Assembly (NCBI RefSeq): GCF_000620785.1
Contig: NZ_JIAI01000019.1
Span: 37,226 to 101,225, forward strand
Direction: 5' to 3'
DNA length: 64,000 bases
Source of the DNA: Actinospineispora acaciae DSM 45401
Lineage (GTDB): Bacteria > Actinomycetota > Actinomycetes > Mycobacteriales > Pseudonocardiaceae
Positions 34,493 through 43,232 of the stretch are shown here, piece by piece. Position 1 is the first letter of the stretch, and each line of letters opens with the position of its first letter. The notes beneath the pieces are model-generated. The model had not been told where the DNA came from. It was given only the letters and a program-made list of their open reading frames with translations, and searched no databases. Made by a program: the position numbers and the translations under genes.

Positions 34493-35427
34493 ACGTGTTG
34501 CTGCGGCGCCGGCGCGACCGGCTGGACTCGCTGGCCGAGGCGGGCGCCGGCCAGGAGGGGCGCAGCCTGCTCGCCGAGGCGCTGGTCAGGCTGCGGCGCG
34601 ACCCGGTGGCGATCAGCGGCGCCGCGATCATCGCGGTGTTCGTGCTGATCGCGCTGTTCGCGCCGCTGCTCGCGCCGCACGACGGGGCGCAGAGCTTCGA
34701 CGAGCTGCGCGCGGCGCTGCGGCCGGACTCGATACCCGGCCCGCGCCCGGGGTTCCCGCTGGGCAGCGACCAGAACGGGCGCGACGAGCTGTCCCGGATG
34801 ATCCTGGCGTCCCAGCAGACCCTGCTGGTCGGCGTGCTGGCCACGTTGATCGGGCTGTCCGCCGGATCGGTGATCGGGGTGCTGGCCGGGGCGTTCGGCG
34901 GCTGGGTGGACGCGCTGCTGATGCGGGTCACCGACGTGCTGCTGGCGTTCCCCAGCCTGCTGCTGGCGATCTCCATCGCGGCGCTGGCCGCCCGCCCCAG
35001 CCAGACCACCGTGATCATCGCGGTGTCCATGGTGTGCCTGCCGGTGTTCGCCAGGCTGCTGCGCGCGGGCATGCTCGCGCAGCGGCACAGCGACTACGTG
35101 CTGGCGGCCACCGCGCTCGGGGTGCGCCGCAAGGACATCGTGCTGCGCCACATGCTGCCCAACGCGGTCGGCCCGGTGATCGTGCAGGCCACCCTGGTGC
35201 TGGCCAGCTCGATCCTGGAGGCGGCCGCGCTGTCCTTCCTGGGCCTCGGCGACGCCGACCCGGGGCGGGCGGAGTGGGGGCTGATGCTGGCCAACGCGCA
35301 GGCCTACCTGGACGTCCGCCCCGAGCTGGCGTTCTACCCGGCGGTGGCGATCATCCTGGTGGCGCTCGGCTTCACGCTGCTCGGCGAGGCGATGCGCGAG
35401 GCACTCGACCCGAAGAACCGGCGGTGA
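34489..35427 (+). CDS. Oligopeptide/dipeptide ABC importer, permease (DppC-like)
   Basis: A 312-residue second permease subunit. An N-terminal cytoplasmic region precedes TM1 (AISGAAIIAVFVLIALFAPLLAPHD), then GTDxxGRD-like FPLGSDQNGRDELSRMI, and the EAA loop DYVLAATALGVRRKDIVLRHMLPN. ATG 34489 overlaps the DppB-like stop (ATGA). Confidence 0.93.
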   Translation: MNVLLRRRRDRLDSLAEAGAGQEGRSLLAEALVRLRRDPVAISGAAIIAVFVLIALFAPLLAPHDGAQSFDELRAALRPDSIPGPRPGFPLGSDQNGRDELSRMILASQQTLLVGVLATLIGLSAGSVIGVLAGAFGGWVDALLMRVTDVLLAFPSLLLAISIAALAARPSQTTVIIAVSMVCLPVFARLLRAGMLAQRHSDYVLAATALGVRRKDIVLRHMLPNAVGPVIVQATLVLASSILEAAALSFLGLGDADPGRAEWGLMLANAQAYLDVRPELAFYPAVAIILVALGFTLLGEAMREALDPKNRR

Positions 35428-35431
35428 CGTG

Positions 35432-36412
35432 ATGGCCCTTCTCGAGGTGCGCGAGCTGGGGGTGGCCTTCTCCGGGCACCGCCGGGGGGCGCGGGAGACG
35501 GTCGCGGTGGACGGCGTGAGCTTCGACGTCGAGCCCGGGCAGGTGGTCGGGCTGGTCGGCGAGTCCGGCTGCGGCAAGTCGGTGACCGCGCTGGCGGTGA
35601 TGGGCCTGCTGCCGCGCCGGGGCGTGCGGGTCAGCGGGCGGGCGGTGTTCGACGGCACCGACCTGCTCGCGCTGCCCGAGCCGGAGATGCGCGACCGGCG
35701 CGGGTGCGACCTGAGCATGGTGTTCCAGGACCCGCTGTCCGCGCTGAACCCGGTGGTCCCGATCGGGATCCAGGTCACCGAGGTGCTGCGCCGGCACCGC
35801 TCGATGTCCGCCGGCGCCGCGCGGGAGGAGGCGGTCGCGCTGCTCAACCGGGTCGGCATCCCGGACCCGGCGCGGCGGCTGCGGGAGTACCCGCACCAGC
35901 TCTCCGGCGGCATGCGCCAGCGCGCGCTGATCGCCATCGCGCTGGCGTGCCGGCCCCGGCTGCTCATCGCCGACGAGCCGACCACCGCGCTGGACGTCAC
36001 GATCCAGGCGCAGATCCTGGCGCTGCTCGCCGAGCTGGTCGCCGACACCGAGACCGCGCTGATCATGATCACGCACGACCTAGGGGTGGTGGCCGGCCTG
36101 TGTGACCAGGTGAACGTGCTCTACGGCGGGCGGGTGGTGGAGCGCTCGGAGCGGCGCGAGTTGTTCGCCACGCCTCGGCACCCGTACACGCACGGGCTGC
36201 TCGGTTCGATCCCTCGGCTGGACGCCGCCCCCGGCGGGCGGCTGGACGCGATCAAGGGCTCGGTGGCGGACAACCTGCCGTGGGCGCACGCGTGCGCGTT
36301 CGCGCCACGGTGCGAGCGGGTGCTGGACTCCTGCCGGGAGGTCACGCCGCCGGTGGAGCGGGGCGGGGAGGACCGGCTGTTGCGCTGCCACAACCCGGTG
36401 CCGGCGTCATGA
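35432..36412 (+). CDS. Oligopeptide/dipeptide ABC importer, ATPase (DppD-like)
   Basis: A 326-residue ATPase. Walker A is GESGCGKS (43-50), the Q-loop is MVFQDPLSALNP, the signature is QLSGGMRQRALIAIAL and Walker B is LLIADEPTTALD. The oligopeptide-transporter C-terminal motif with cysteines (CAFAPRCERVLDSC, usually an iron-sulfur or zinc-like site) is present. ATG 35432 follows the DppC stop by 4 bp. Confidence 0.94.
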   Translation: MALLEVRELGVAFSGHRRGARETVAVDGVSFDVEPGQVVGLVGESGCGKSVTALAVMGLLPRRGVRVSGRAVFDGTDLLALPEPEMRDRRGCDLSMVFQDPLSALNPVVPIGIQVTEVLRRHRSMSAGAAREEAVALLNRVGIPDPARRLREYPHQLSGGMRQRALIAIALACRPRLLIADEPTTALDVTIQAQILALLAELVADTETALIMITHDLGVVAGLCDQVNVLYGGRVVERSERRELFATPRHPYTHGLLGSIPRLDAAPGGRLDAIKGSVADNLPWAHACAFAPRCERVLDSCREVTPPVERGGEDRLLRCHNPVPAS

Positions 36413-37539
36413 CCACCCATCGGCTGCTGGTCGAGGTGGACGACCTCGCGGTGCGCTACCCGATCAAGCGCGGGCTGTTCGTGGACCGCACGGTCGGGCA
36501 CGTGCACGCGGTGGACGGGGTGTCGCTGCGCATCCGCGCCGGCGAGACGTACGGGCTGGTCGGCGAGTCCGGGTGCGGGAAGTCCACGCTCGGGCGGGCA
36601 CTGCTGCGGCTGACCGAGCCGTCCGAGGGGCGGGTGGTGTTCGACGGGGTGGACCTGGCCGGGCTGCGCGGCGAGGCGCTGCGCCGGATCCGTCGGCGGC
36701 TGCAGATGGTGTTCCAGGACTCGCTGGCCAGCCTGGACCCGCGCCAGTCGGTGCGCTCGATGCTGCTGGAGGCGCTGCGCGCGCATGCGCTGGAGGAGTC
36801 CAGCGAGGAGGCGACGGACGCGCGGATGCGCGAGCTGCTGGACGCGGTCGGGCTGCCGTCCGGGGCGCTGCGGCGGTATCCGCACGAGTTCTCCGGCGGG
36901 CAGCGCCAGCGGCTGGGCATCGCGCGGGCGCTCGCGGTCCGGCCGGACCTGATAGTGGCCGACGAGCCGGTGTCCGCGCTGGACGTCTCGGTGCAGGCTC
37001 AGGTGCTGAACCTGCTCGACGACCTGCAGGACGAGTTCGGGCTGACCTACCTGGTGATCGCGCACGACCTGGCGGTGGTGCGGCACGTGGCCGACCGGGT
37101 CGGCGTGATGTACCTGGGCGGCATCGTCGAGGAGGGGCCGGCGGGGTCGCTGTACGACACGCCGCTGCACCCGTACACCCGCGCGCTGCTGTCCGCGGTG
37201 CCGGTGCCCGACCCTGAGGTGGAGGACCGCCGGGAGCGGATCCTGCTCAGCGGCGACCTGCCCTCGCCGGCCGCGCCGCCGAGCGGCTGTCGGTTCCACA
37301 CCCGCTGCCCGTGGCGCCAGCCCACCCGGTGCGCCGACGAGCGCCCGGTGTTGCGCCGGTTGCCGGGGGCCGATCCCGGGCTGGAGGCGCACACCGTGGC
37401 CTGCCACTACGCCGAGGTGATCCGGTCCGGCGAGCTGCGTCCGCACCGGGTGGAGCCGGAGGCGGTGACCGAGGTGGGCGAACCGACCGCCGCGCCACCC
37501 CCCACCCCGGCGTCCGTGACCGAAATACTCCGCCGCTGA
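36409..37539 (+). CDS. Oligopeptide/dipeptide ABC importer, ATPase (DppF-like)
   Basis: A 376-residue second ATPase. Walker A is GESGCGKST (52-60), the Q-loop is MVFQDSLASLDPRQSV, the signature is FSGGQRQRLGIARAL and Walker B is LIVADEPVSALDVS. The C-terminal cysteine motif is CRFHTRCPWRQPTRC, followed by an extra Pro/Thr tail. ATG 36409 overlaps the DppD stop by 4 nt. With the four preceding genes it makes a complete importer. Confidence 0.94.
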   Translation: MTTHRLLVEVDDLAVRYPIKRGLFVDRTVGHVHAVDGVSLRIRAGETYGLVGESGCGKSTLGRALLRLTEPSEGRVVFDGVDLAGLRGEALRRIRRRLQMVFQDSLASLDPRQSVRSMLLEALRAHALEESSEEATDARMRELLDAVGLPSGALRRYPHEFSGGQRQRLGIARALAVRPDLIVADEPVSALDVSVQAQVLNLLDDLQDEFGLTYLVIAHDLAVVRHVADRVGVMYLGGIVEEGPAGSLYDTPLHPYTRALLSAVPVPDPEVEDRRERILLSGDLPSPAAPPSGCRFHTRCPWRQPTRCADERPVLRRLPGADPGLEAHTVACHYAEVIRSGELRPHRVEPEAVTEVGEPTAAPPPTPASVTEILRR

Positions 37540-37632
37540 CCGGTTTCGTCCACAGTCGTGCGTGGTGCTCGACCTTGAATCGATCTAGGTGGAACCATGT
37601 GACGCCTGGCACATCGATTCTCGGGGGGATCC

Positions 37633-39363
37633 ATGAACCGGTGGTTGGGCCGTGTCGCTGTTTTCGTCGTCGTCCCGTTGATGATCGTCACCGGCTGCGC
37701 GACGGCGCCCGCGCCATCGCCCGCGCCGCCGGCCGGCGGGGACTGGGCCGGTTTCCTGCGCGACTTCCAGGAGGGCTACTTCGCGCGCAACCCACCGTTC
37801 GCGGTCTCGCAGGGCCGCCACGAGTACGACGGGCGGCTGCCGGACTGGACCCCGGAGGGGATCCGGGCGAACACGCAGTGGCTGCACGAGCGGCGCGCGG
37901 CGGCCGAGAAGTTCGAGGACCGCTCGCTGAACGACGACCAGCGTTTCGAGCGGCAGTACCTGCTGTCCCGGATCGACACCGACCTGTTCTGGCGTGAAGA
38001 GGTCGAGCAGCCGTTCACGAACCCGGCCTACTACCTGGACGGCGGGCTGGACCCGAGCGTCTACCTGACCCGCCCGTACGCCTCGCCCGAGGCGCGGCTC
38101 AAGGCGTTCGTCACCTATGCGCGCGCCATTCCGACCGCCGTCGCGCAGATCCGGGCGAACCTGCGGATGCCGTTGCCCAAGAGCTTCATCAAGTACGGCG
38201 TGGACGGGTTCGGCGGCTATCCGGACTTCTACCGAAACGACGTGCCGAAGGTGTTCGCGAGCGTCACCGACCAGGCGTTGCGGGGCGAGCTGACCGCCGC
38301 GGTCGAGCCGGCCGCCCGCGCCATGCGCGAGCTCGCCGACTGGCTCAACGCCGCCATGCCCCAGGCCGGCGAGAACTTCGTGCTCGGCCCGGAGAAGTTC
38401 GCCGACATGCTCAACAAGACCGAGCGGGTGACCACCCCGATCCCCGAGCTGGAACGAGTCGGGCGCGCCGACCTGGCACGCAACCTCGACGCGCTGCGCC
38501 AGGCCTGCGCCCAGTTCCGGCCGGGCGCGACGATCCAGGACTGCGTCGCGGCCGACGCCGCCGTCAAGCCGGCGGGCAGCTCGGTGGAGGCCGCCCGCAC
38601 CCAGCTGGTCTCGCTGCGCCAGTTCATCGTCGACCACAACGTGGTGACCATTCCCGGCCCGGAGGAGGCCAAGGTCGACGAGGCCCCGCCGTACCAGCGC
38701 TCGAACTTTGCGTTCATCAACATCCCCGGCCCCTACGACAAGGGCATGCCGTCGGTCTACTACATCGCGCCGCCGGATCCGTCGTGGCCGAAGGAGGAGC
38801 AGGAGGCGTACATCCCGGGTGAGTCGTCGCTGTTGTTCACCTCCGCGCACGAGGTCTGGCCCGGCCACTTCCTGCAGTTCCTGCACGCCAACCGGTCGAA
38901 ATCCGAGTTCGGGCAGCTGTTCGTCGGTTACGCCTACTCCGAGGGCTGGGCGCACTACACCGAGGAGATGATGTGGGAGGCCGGCCTCGGCAACGGCTCG
39001 CCGGCCACGCACGTCGGCCAGCTCACCGAGGCGCTGCTGCGCAACGTGCGGTTCCTGTGCTCGATCGGGCTGCACACCCAGGGCATGAGCCAGGCCAGCT
39101 GCGAGACCATGTTCCGCGAGCAGGCCTTCCAGGATCCCGGCAACGCCCGCCAGCAGGCCGCGCGCGGCACCTACGACCCCGCGTACCTGAACTACACGAT
39201 GGGCAAGCTGATGATCCGCAAGCTGCGCGAGGACTGGACGGCGAGCCGGGGCGGCCGGGCGGCGTGGAAGGAGTTCCACGACCGGTTCCTGTCCTACGGC
39301 GGGCCGCCGATCCCGCTGGTCCGTGCCCAGATGATGGGCCCGGCGGGCGGCTCGCTGTTCTAA
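37633..39363 (+). CDS. DUF885 lipoprotein (putative zinc metallopeptidase)
   Basis: A 576-residue protein with signal peptide and lipobox (MIVTGCA) and a proline-rich linker, then a large helical DUF885 domain. The likely zinc-peptidase site is HEVWPGH (406-412), with EGWAHYTEE (437-445) as the downstream glutamate motif. DUF885 proteins resemble M2/M3-like gluzincins, but most are uncharacterised. Its position right after the peptide importer suggests extracellular peptide cleavage before uptake (inference). ATG 37633 is weakly preceded by GGGGGGAT. Confidence 0.88.
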   Translation: MNRWLGRVAVFVVVPLMIVTGCATAPAPSPAPPAGGDWAGFLRDFQEGYFARNPPFAVSQGRHEYDGRLPDWTPEGIRANTQWLHERRAAAEKFEDRSLNDDQRFERQYLLSRIDTDLFWREEVEQPFTNPAYYLDGGLDPSVYLTRPYASPEARLKAFVTYARAIPTAVAQIRANLRMPLPKSFIKYGVDGFGGYPDFYRNDVPKVFASVTDQALRGELTAAVEPAARAMRELADWLNAAMPQAGENFVLGPEKFADMLNKTERVTTPIPELERVGRADLARNLDALRQACAQFRPGATIQDCVAADAAVKPAGSSVEAARTQLVSLRQFIVDHNVVTIPGPEEAKVDEAPPYQRSNFAFINIPGPYDKGMPSVYYIAPPDPSWPKEEQEAYIPGESSLLFTSAHEVWPGHFLQFLHANRSKSEFGQLFVGYAYSEGWAHYTEEMMWEAGLGNGSPATHVGQLTEALLRNVRFLCSIGLHTQGMSQASCETMFREQAFQDPGNARQQAARGTYDPAYLNYTMGKLMIRKLREDWTASRGGRAAWKEFHDRFLSYGGPPIPLVRAQMMGPAGGSLF

Positions 39364-39968
39364 CGCACGTCCGTGGTGGGGCGGCCGGTCAAGGCGGCGA
39401 CGGTTCGTTGTATCGACGAGGTGAGCTCGGCCGCGCTGTGCCCCGCGCGGATGCGGACCCGCCAGCCGATGATGAGGGTGAACAGCGCGTCGGTGAGCGT
39501 GTCGGGGTCGGCGGTGGCCGGCAGCTGCCCGGTGTCGCGGAGCCTGCACAGCAGATCGCGCAGTCCGGTGCGGGTGAGGTCGAACGCCGCCTCGGTGCGG
39601 GTGGCGACCTCGGGGTCCGTGTAGCCGATCTCGGCGGCGGTGTTGACCGCGAAGCAGCCGGCCGGCTCGTCGGCCTGGGCGTCCGCCCCGATGGCGATGG
39701 CGATCAGGGACTCGACGAGATCGTCGACGGTCGGGGCGGCGGCCTGGAATCGGGTGAGGCCCTCGGTGCTCTCGTGATCCCGGTAGTGGTCGAGAGCCCG
39801 TAGGAACAGCCGGTGCTTGTCACCGAAGGTGCGGTACAGGCTGCTGGGGCTGAGCCGGAGCGCCTCGCCGAGGTCTCGCACGCTCGTCGCGTTGTAACCC
39901 AGGCGCCAGAAGACCGTGACGGCGTCGGCGACGGCGGCCTCCTCGTCGAACTCGCGCGGCCTCGCCAT
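39360..39968 (-). CDS. TetR-family repressor of the adjacent MFS pump
   Basis: A 202-residue regulator. REFDEEAAVADAVTVFWRLG and SVRDLGEALRLSPSSLYRTFGDK form the HTH (about 5-52), followed by a TetR_C-like domain with PAGCFAVNTAAEIG. It is divergent from the MFS gene; two near-identical palindromes in the 103-bp spacer are obvious operator candidates, implying autoregulation and control of the pump. The stop overlaps the DUF885 stop by 4 bp on the other strand. Confidence 0.9.
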   Translation of the reverse strand: MARPREFDEEAAVADAVTVFWRLGYNATSVRDLGEALRLSPSSLYRTFGDKHRLFLRALDHYRDHESTEGLTRFQAAAPTVDDLVESLIAIAIGADAQADEPAGCFAVNTAAEIGYTDPEVATRTEAAFDLTRTGLRDLLCRLRDTGQLPATADPDTLTDALFTLIIGWRVRIRAGHSAAELTSSIQRTVAALTGRPTTDVR

Positions 39969-39993
39969 CGGGCCTCCCCTCCGGGACGTGTTG

Positions 39994-40010
39994 TGGAGCG
40001 ATCGCTCCCA
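39994..40010. promoter_or_regulatory. Operator 1 for the TetR/MFS pair
   Basis: TGGAGCGATCGCTCCCA contains the perfect 14-bp palindrome GGAGCGATCGCTCC (39995-40008). It lies 26 bp upstream of the TetR start. Confidence 0.75.
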
Positions 40011-40028
40011 ATGCTAGCCTGCGTGGAA

Positions 40029-40049
40029 TTTGGGAGCGATCGCTACCAA
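40029..40049. promoter_or_regulatory. Operator 2 for the TetR/MFS pair
   Basis: TTTGGGAGCGATCGCTACCA repeats operator 1 with the core AGCGATCGCT; centres are 38 bp apart. It sits about 23 bp upstream of the MFS start, consistent with blocking its promoter. Confidence 0.75.
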
Positions 40050-40071
40050 ATCTAGGAAAAGGGGCCCGCGG

Positions 40072-41289
40072 GTGGCGTCGACGGAGGTCAAGGCAGAGCG
40101 GTGGGGTGCGGCGTGGGCGGCGATGCTGGGTGTGTTCGTGCTGGTGGTCGCCGAACAGTTGCCCGTCGGCCTGCTGACCTCGCTGAGCTCGACCCTGGAG
40201 GTGACCGAGGGCCTCGCCGGGCTGAGCGTGACGGTCCCGAGCATCGTCGCGGGGCTGGCGGCACCGGTGGTTCCGCTGCTGGTCGGCCGGCTCGACCGGA
40301 GGGTCGTGCTGGTCGGGTTGATGGTCATCATGACCGCGGCGAACGCGGTGTCGTGGCTGGCGCCGACCTTCGGCGTGCTGCTGGTGTCGCGGGTGTTCGT
40401 CGGCATCGCCATCGGGGGCTTCTGGGCGATCGGCGGCGGGCTGGCGGTGAGCCTGGTCTCGCCGGCGAAGGTGCCTCGGGCGACCTCGATCATCTTCGCC
40501 GGGGTCGCCGCGGCCAACGTGCTGGGTGTTCCGCTGGGCACGGTCCTTGGCGATGCCCTCGGGTGGCGGCTGGCGTTCGCCGCCCTGGGGGCCTCGGCGG
40601 TCGTGTCGCTGGTGGCGCTGCTGGTGGCGCTGCCGCCGCTGACCGCGCAGGCGCCGGTTCGGCCTCGGCTGCTCGTCGCCCAGGTTCGTAACCGGACGGT
40701 CGCGGTCGGGCTTGTCGTCACCCTGTTCGCCGTCGCGGGTCACTTCGCCGCGTTCACCTTCATCGGCCCGATGCTGCGGGACATCGTCGGCATGTCGGTC
40801 TCCTCGGTCGGCCCGACCCTGCTCGCCTACGGGCTCGTCGGCCTGGCCGGGAACCTCGTCGCCGGCGCCCTGCTCGCCCGTGGCGTCTCGCGCGTCGTCG
40901 TCACCATGCTCGGGGTGATCACGCTGGCGTTGGGGGTGCTGCCGATCGTCGGTTTCCAACCGATCTCGGGCATCGCGCTGATCCTGCTGTGGGGCCTGTT
41001 CTTCGGCGGGCTGTCGGTCAGCATGCAGACCTGGATGATCACCGCCGCACCGAAGGCCGTCGAGGCGGCGACCGCGCTGTGGGTGGCGGTGTGGAACCTC
41101 TCGATCGGGCTCGGTGCGCTCGTCGGGGGTACCGCGGTCGACCATCTCTCGCTGCATGCCATGGTCTGGATCGCGGGCGGCGCGGTCCTGGTGTCCTTCG
41201 TCATCGGGGTCACCCGATCGGCCGCGCTCGCGGCGATTCCTTTCCGTCTCGTCAGGGGTCTGTACCGGCGAGACGGAAGGAGACCGTGA
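40072..41289 (+). CDS. MFS transporter (DHA1 family efflux pump)
   Basis: A 405-residue membrane protein with about 12 helices. VFVLVVAEQLPVGLLTSLSSTL at TM1 is typical of DHA1 purine/arabinose-type exporters; LVGRLDRRVVLVGLMVIM carries motif A and LLVSRVFVGIAIGGFW marks TM4. GTG 40072 follows GGAAAAGGGG and leaves the operator outside the coding region; an in-frame start at 40030 would place the operator inside it. The 3' end overlaps the reductase ATG by one base. Confidence 0.9.
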   Translation: MASTEVKAERWGAAWAAMLGVFVLVVAEQLPVGLLTSLSSTLEVTEGLAGLSVTVPSIVAGLAAPVVPLLVGRLDRRVVLVGLMVIMTAANAVSWLAPTFGVLLVSRVFVGIAIGGFWAIGGGLAVSLVSPAKVPRATSIIFAGVAAANVLGVPLGTVLGDALGWRLAFAALGASAVVSLVALLVALPPLTAQAPVRPRLLVAQVRNRTVAVGLVVTLFAVAGHFAAFTFIGPMLRDIVGMSVSSVGPTLLAYGLVGLAGNLVAGALLARGVSRVVVTMLGVITLALGVLPIVGFQPISGIALILLWGLFFGGLSVSMQTWMITAAPKAVEAATALWVAVWNLSIGLGALVGGTAVDHLSLHAMVWIAGGAVLVSFVIGVTRSAALAAIPFRLVRGLYRRDGRRP

Positions 41290-41831
41290 TGAGGAAGCTG
41301 ATCGAATCGACGTTGGTGTCGCTGGACGGGGTCGTCGGGGCGCCCTGGGAGTGGACCGGCGGGTACTTCGACGGTGAGGTGAAGGACTACTCGCTGGCCC
41401 AGCTGGACGAGTACGACGCGTTCCTGCTCGGGCGGGTGACGTACGAGAAGTTCGCGTCGTCGTGGGGTGCGATCCAGGGGGACCCGTACCTCGACAAGAT
41501 CAACAGCATGTCGAAGTACGTCGCGTCGACGACGCTGCGCGAGACCACCTGGAACGCCACGCTGCTCGACGGCGACCTCGCCGAGGAGGTGGCCAAGCTC
41601 AAGGCCCAGCCGGGCAAGGCGCTCATCAAGTACGGCACCAGCGGGCTGGACCGCACGCTGATCGAGCACAACCTGATCGACAGGTTCCAGTTCCTGATCT
41701 TCCCGGTGGTGGTGGGTGGCTCGGGTGGGCGGTTGTTCGAGGGGGTCGAAGCCGGCCGGCTGAAGCTGGAGCTGGTCGAGACGAAGACGTTCGGCAACGG
41801 CGTGGTGGCGCTGAACTACGTGCCGGGCTGA
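41289..41831 (+). CDS. Dihydrofolate reductase-like (RibD C-terminal) family protein
   Basis: A 180-residue protein of the RibD_C/DHFR-like fold: MRKLIESTLVSLDGVVG, YDAFLLGRVTYEKFASSW, KYVASTTL, and the NADPH-site-like LIKYGTSGLDRTLIEHNLID with FPVVVGGSGGRLFEG. The substrate is unknown. The start overlaps the MFS stop, so it is in the TetR-controlled operon. Confidence 0.88.
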   Translation: MRKLIESTLVSLDGVVGAPWEWTGGYFDGEVKDYSLAQLDEYDAFLLGRVTYEKFASSWGAIQGDPYLDKINSMSKYVASTTLRETTWNATLLDGDLAEEVAKLKAQPGKALIKYGTSGLDRTLIEHNLIDRFQFLIFPVVVGGSGGRLFEGVEAGRLKLELVETKTFGNGVVALNYVPG

Positions 41832-42886
41832 TCGCTCGGCTCCGCGGACAGCTCGGTGGGCAGGTCGAAGCGGGCGAAGTGCTCGCGGCCGAGGAACGAG
41901 GTGATCTCGGCGATCCGGTCGCCGAGCAGCGTGAAGACGTTGATCGACCAGGCTCGGTACGGGCCGGCGTCGTCCTCGCCGCGCAGGTAGGACGCCACGG
42001 CGGGCTGGCCGTTCGCCCCGGTTCGGAGGTGTCGCCATGAGCCGCAGTCGTTCAGCGGCACCCTGAGCGCGAAGTCGGTGACCGCGTCCAGGCCGTGGTA
42101 CCAGTGCGGCATCGGCGGCATCGACCAGGTGACGTCCTCGGTGAGCAGCGCGATCAGGGCGTCGGCGTCGCCTCGTTCCAGCGCCGTGGTGTAGCCGGTG
42201 ACGATCTCGCGCAGGCGCGCGTCGCCGATCTCACGCAGCGTGCGCTGCTGGGTGCGGGCGGGCACCTTCTCGGACACGATCCGGCGCGCCCGCTGCAGGG
42301 CGCTGTTCACCGAGGCCGTCGAGGTGTCCATGGTGGCGGCGATCTCGGCCACCGAGAACCCGAGCACCTCGAACAGCAGCAGCGCGGCGCGCTGGTTGCC
42401 CGGCAGGTGCTGCAGGCTGGCCACGAACGCGAGCTCGACGGCCTCACGCTGCTCGTAGCGGGCGTCCGGGCCGGCTTGGCCGCCGCCAAGGGCGGTGTCC
42501 GGGTACGGGCCGAGCCAGGCGACCTCGTTGCGCACCGCGTCGTCGAGCACCGCCCGCTCGCTGGCCGGGCCGAGGTCGACCGGCAGCGCGCGCCTGCCCC
42601 GGCGTTCCACCGTGTCCAGGCAGGTGCGGGTGGCCACCGTGTACAACCACGACCGCAGCGAGCTGCGCCCCTCGAACCGGGCCAGCCCCCGCCACGCCCG
42701 CAGCAGCGCGTCCTGCAGCGCGTCGTCGGCGTCGTGCACGGAGCCGAGCATCCGGTAGCAGTGCGCGTGCAGCTCGCGCCGCAGCGGCTCCACCAGCCGG
42801 GTGAAGGCGGCATCGTCGCCGTTGCGCGCCTTGGCCAGGTCGTCCTGGTTGTCGACGCCGGCCGCGTGGGTCGAAGTGTCGCTCAC
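41816..42886 (-). CDS. ECF sigma factor with C-terminal SnoaL-like domain (SigG-type)
   Basis: A 356-residue sigma factor. Region 2 is ELHAHCYRMLGSVHDADDALQDALLRAWRGL (in parts) and region 4 is LPGNQRAALLLFEVLGFSVAEIAATMDTSTASVNSALQRARR (in parts). A SnoaL/NTF2-like domain follows (about 225-345: YTTALERGDADALIALLTEDVTWSMPPMP, in parts). Such fused domains replace an anti-sigma factor in several actinobacterial groups. GTG 42886 begins VSDTSTHAAG. Its stop overlaps the convergent reductase gene by 16 bp. A perfect 18-bp palindrome lies 25 bp upstream. Confidence 0.9.
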   Translation of the reverse strand: MSDTSTHAAGVDNQDDLAKARNGDDAAFTRLVEPLRRELHAHCYRMLGSVHDADDALQDALLRAWRGLARFEGRSSLRSWLYTVATRTCLDTVERRGRRALPVDLGPASERAVLDDAVRNEVAWLGPYPDTALGGGQAGPDARYEQREAVELAFVASLQHLPGNQRAALLLFEVLGFSVAEIAATMDTSTASVNSALQRARRIVSEKVPARTQQRTLREIGDARLREIVTGYTTALERGDADALIALLTEDVTWSMPPMPHWYHGLDAVTDFALRVPLNDCGSWRHLRTGANGQPAVASYLRGEDDAGPYRAWSINVFTLLGDRIAEITSFLGREHFARFDLPTELSAEPSDQPGT

Positions 42887-42910
42887 GGCTACGAGTCTGC
42901 CTGACACTGA

Positions 42911-42928
42911 CGTTCGCGATCGCGAACG
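42911..42928. promoter_or_regulatory. 18-bp perfect palindrome upstream of the ECF sigma gene
   Basis: CGTTCGCGATCGCGAACG is fully self-complementary. It lies between the divergent sigma factor gene (start 42886) and the small membrane-protein gene (42982), so it is a candidate operator; the binding protein is unknown. Confidence 0.6.
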
Positions 42929-42981
42929 ATTCGGCGCAATCCGGGTCCGAGCGTCCGTGCGCATCGCGATCGTGCCGAACC

Positions 42982-43188
42982 ATGACGGTTCTCGCTGTCG
43001 GCGCCGGAGGGGACGGGGCCGGGACGTTCCTGGCGTTGGTGTTCTTGCTCGGCATGGCGTACCTGGTGCTGCGGTTCTTCCGCCGTCGCATCGGCGGGAA
43101 GGGCGGCGGAGCCGAGAAGGCCAGCATCGGCGCCTGGTTCCTGCTGGCCGCGATCGTCGTCGGGTTCCTGGTCGCCACCGGCCGGTGA
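42982..43188 (+). CDS. Small membrane protein of unknown function
   Basis: A 68-residue protein with two predicted helices (TFLALVFLLGMAYLVLRFF and AWFLLAAIVVGFLVATG) joined by a basic, glycine-rich loop RRRIGGKGGGAEK. There is no recognised family and no clear RBS before ATG 42982. The hydrophobic pattern and strand-consistent spacing make it plausible but not certain. Confidence 0.5.
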   Translation: MTVLAVGAGGDGAGTFLALVFLLGMAYLVLRFFRRRIGGKGGGAEKASIGAWFLLAAIVVGFLVATGR

Positions 43189-43232
43189 AACCGTCGTGAC
43201 TCGCCGCCGCCCGTGCGGCAGGGTTATGTGCC

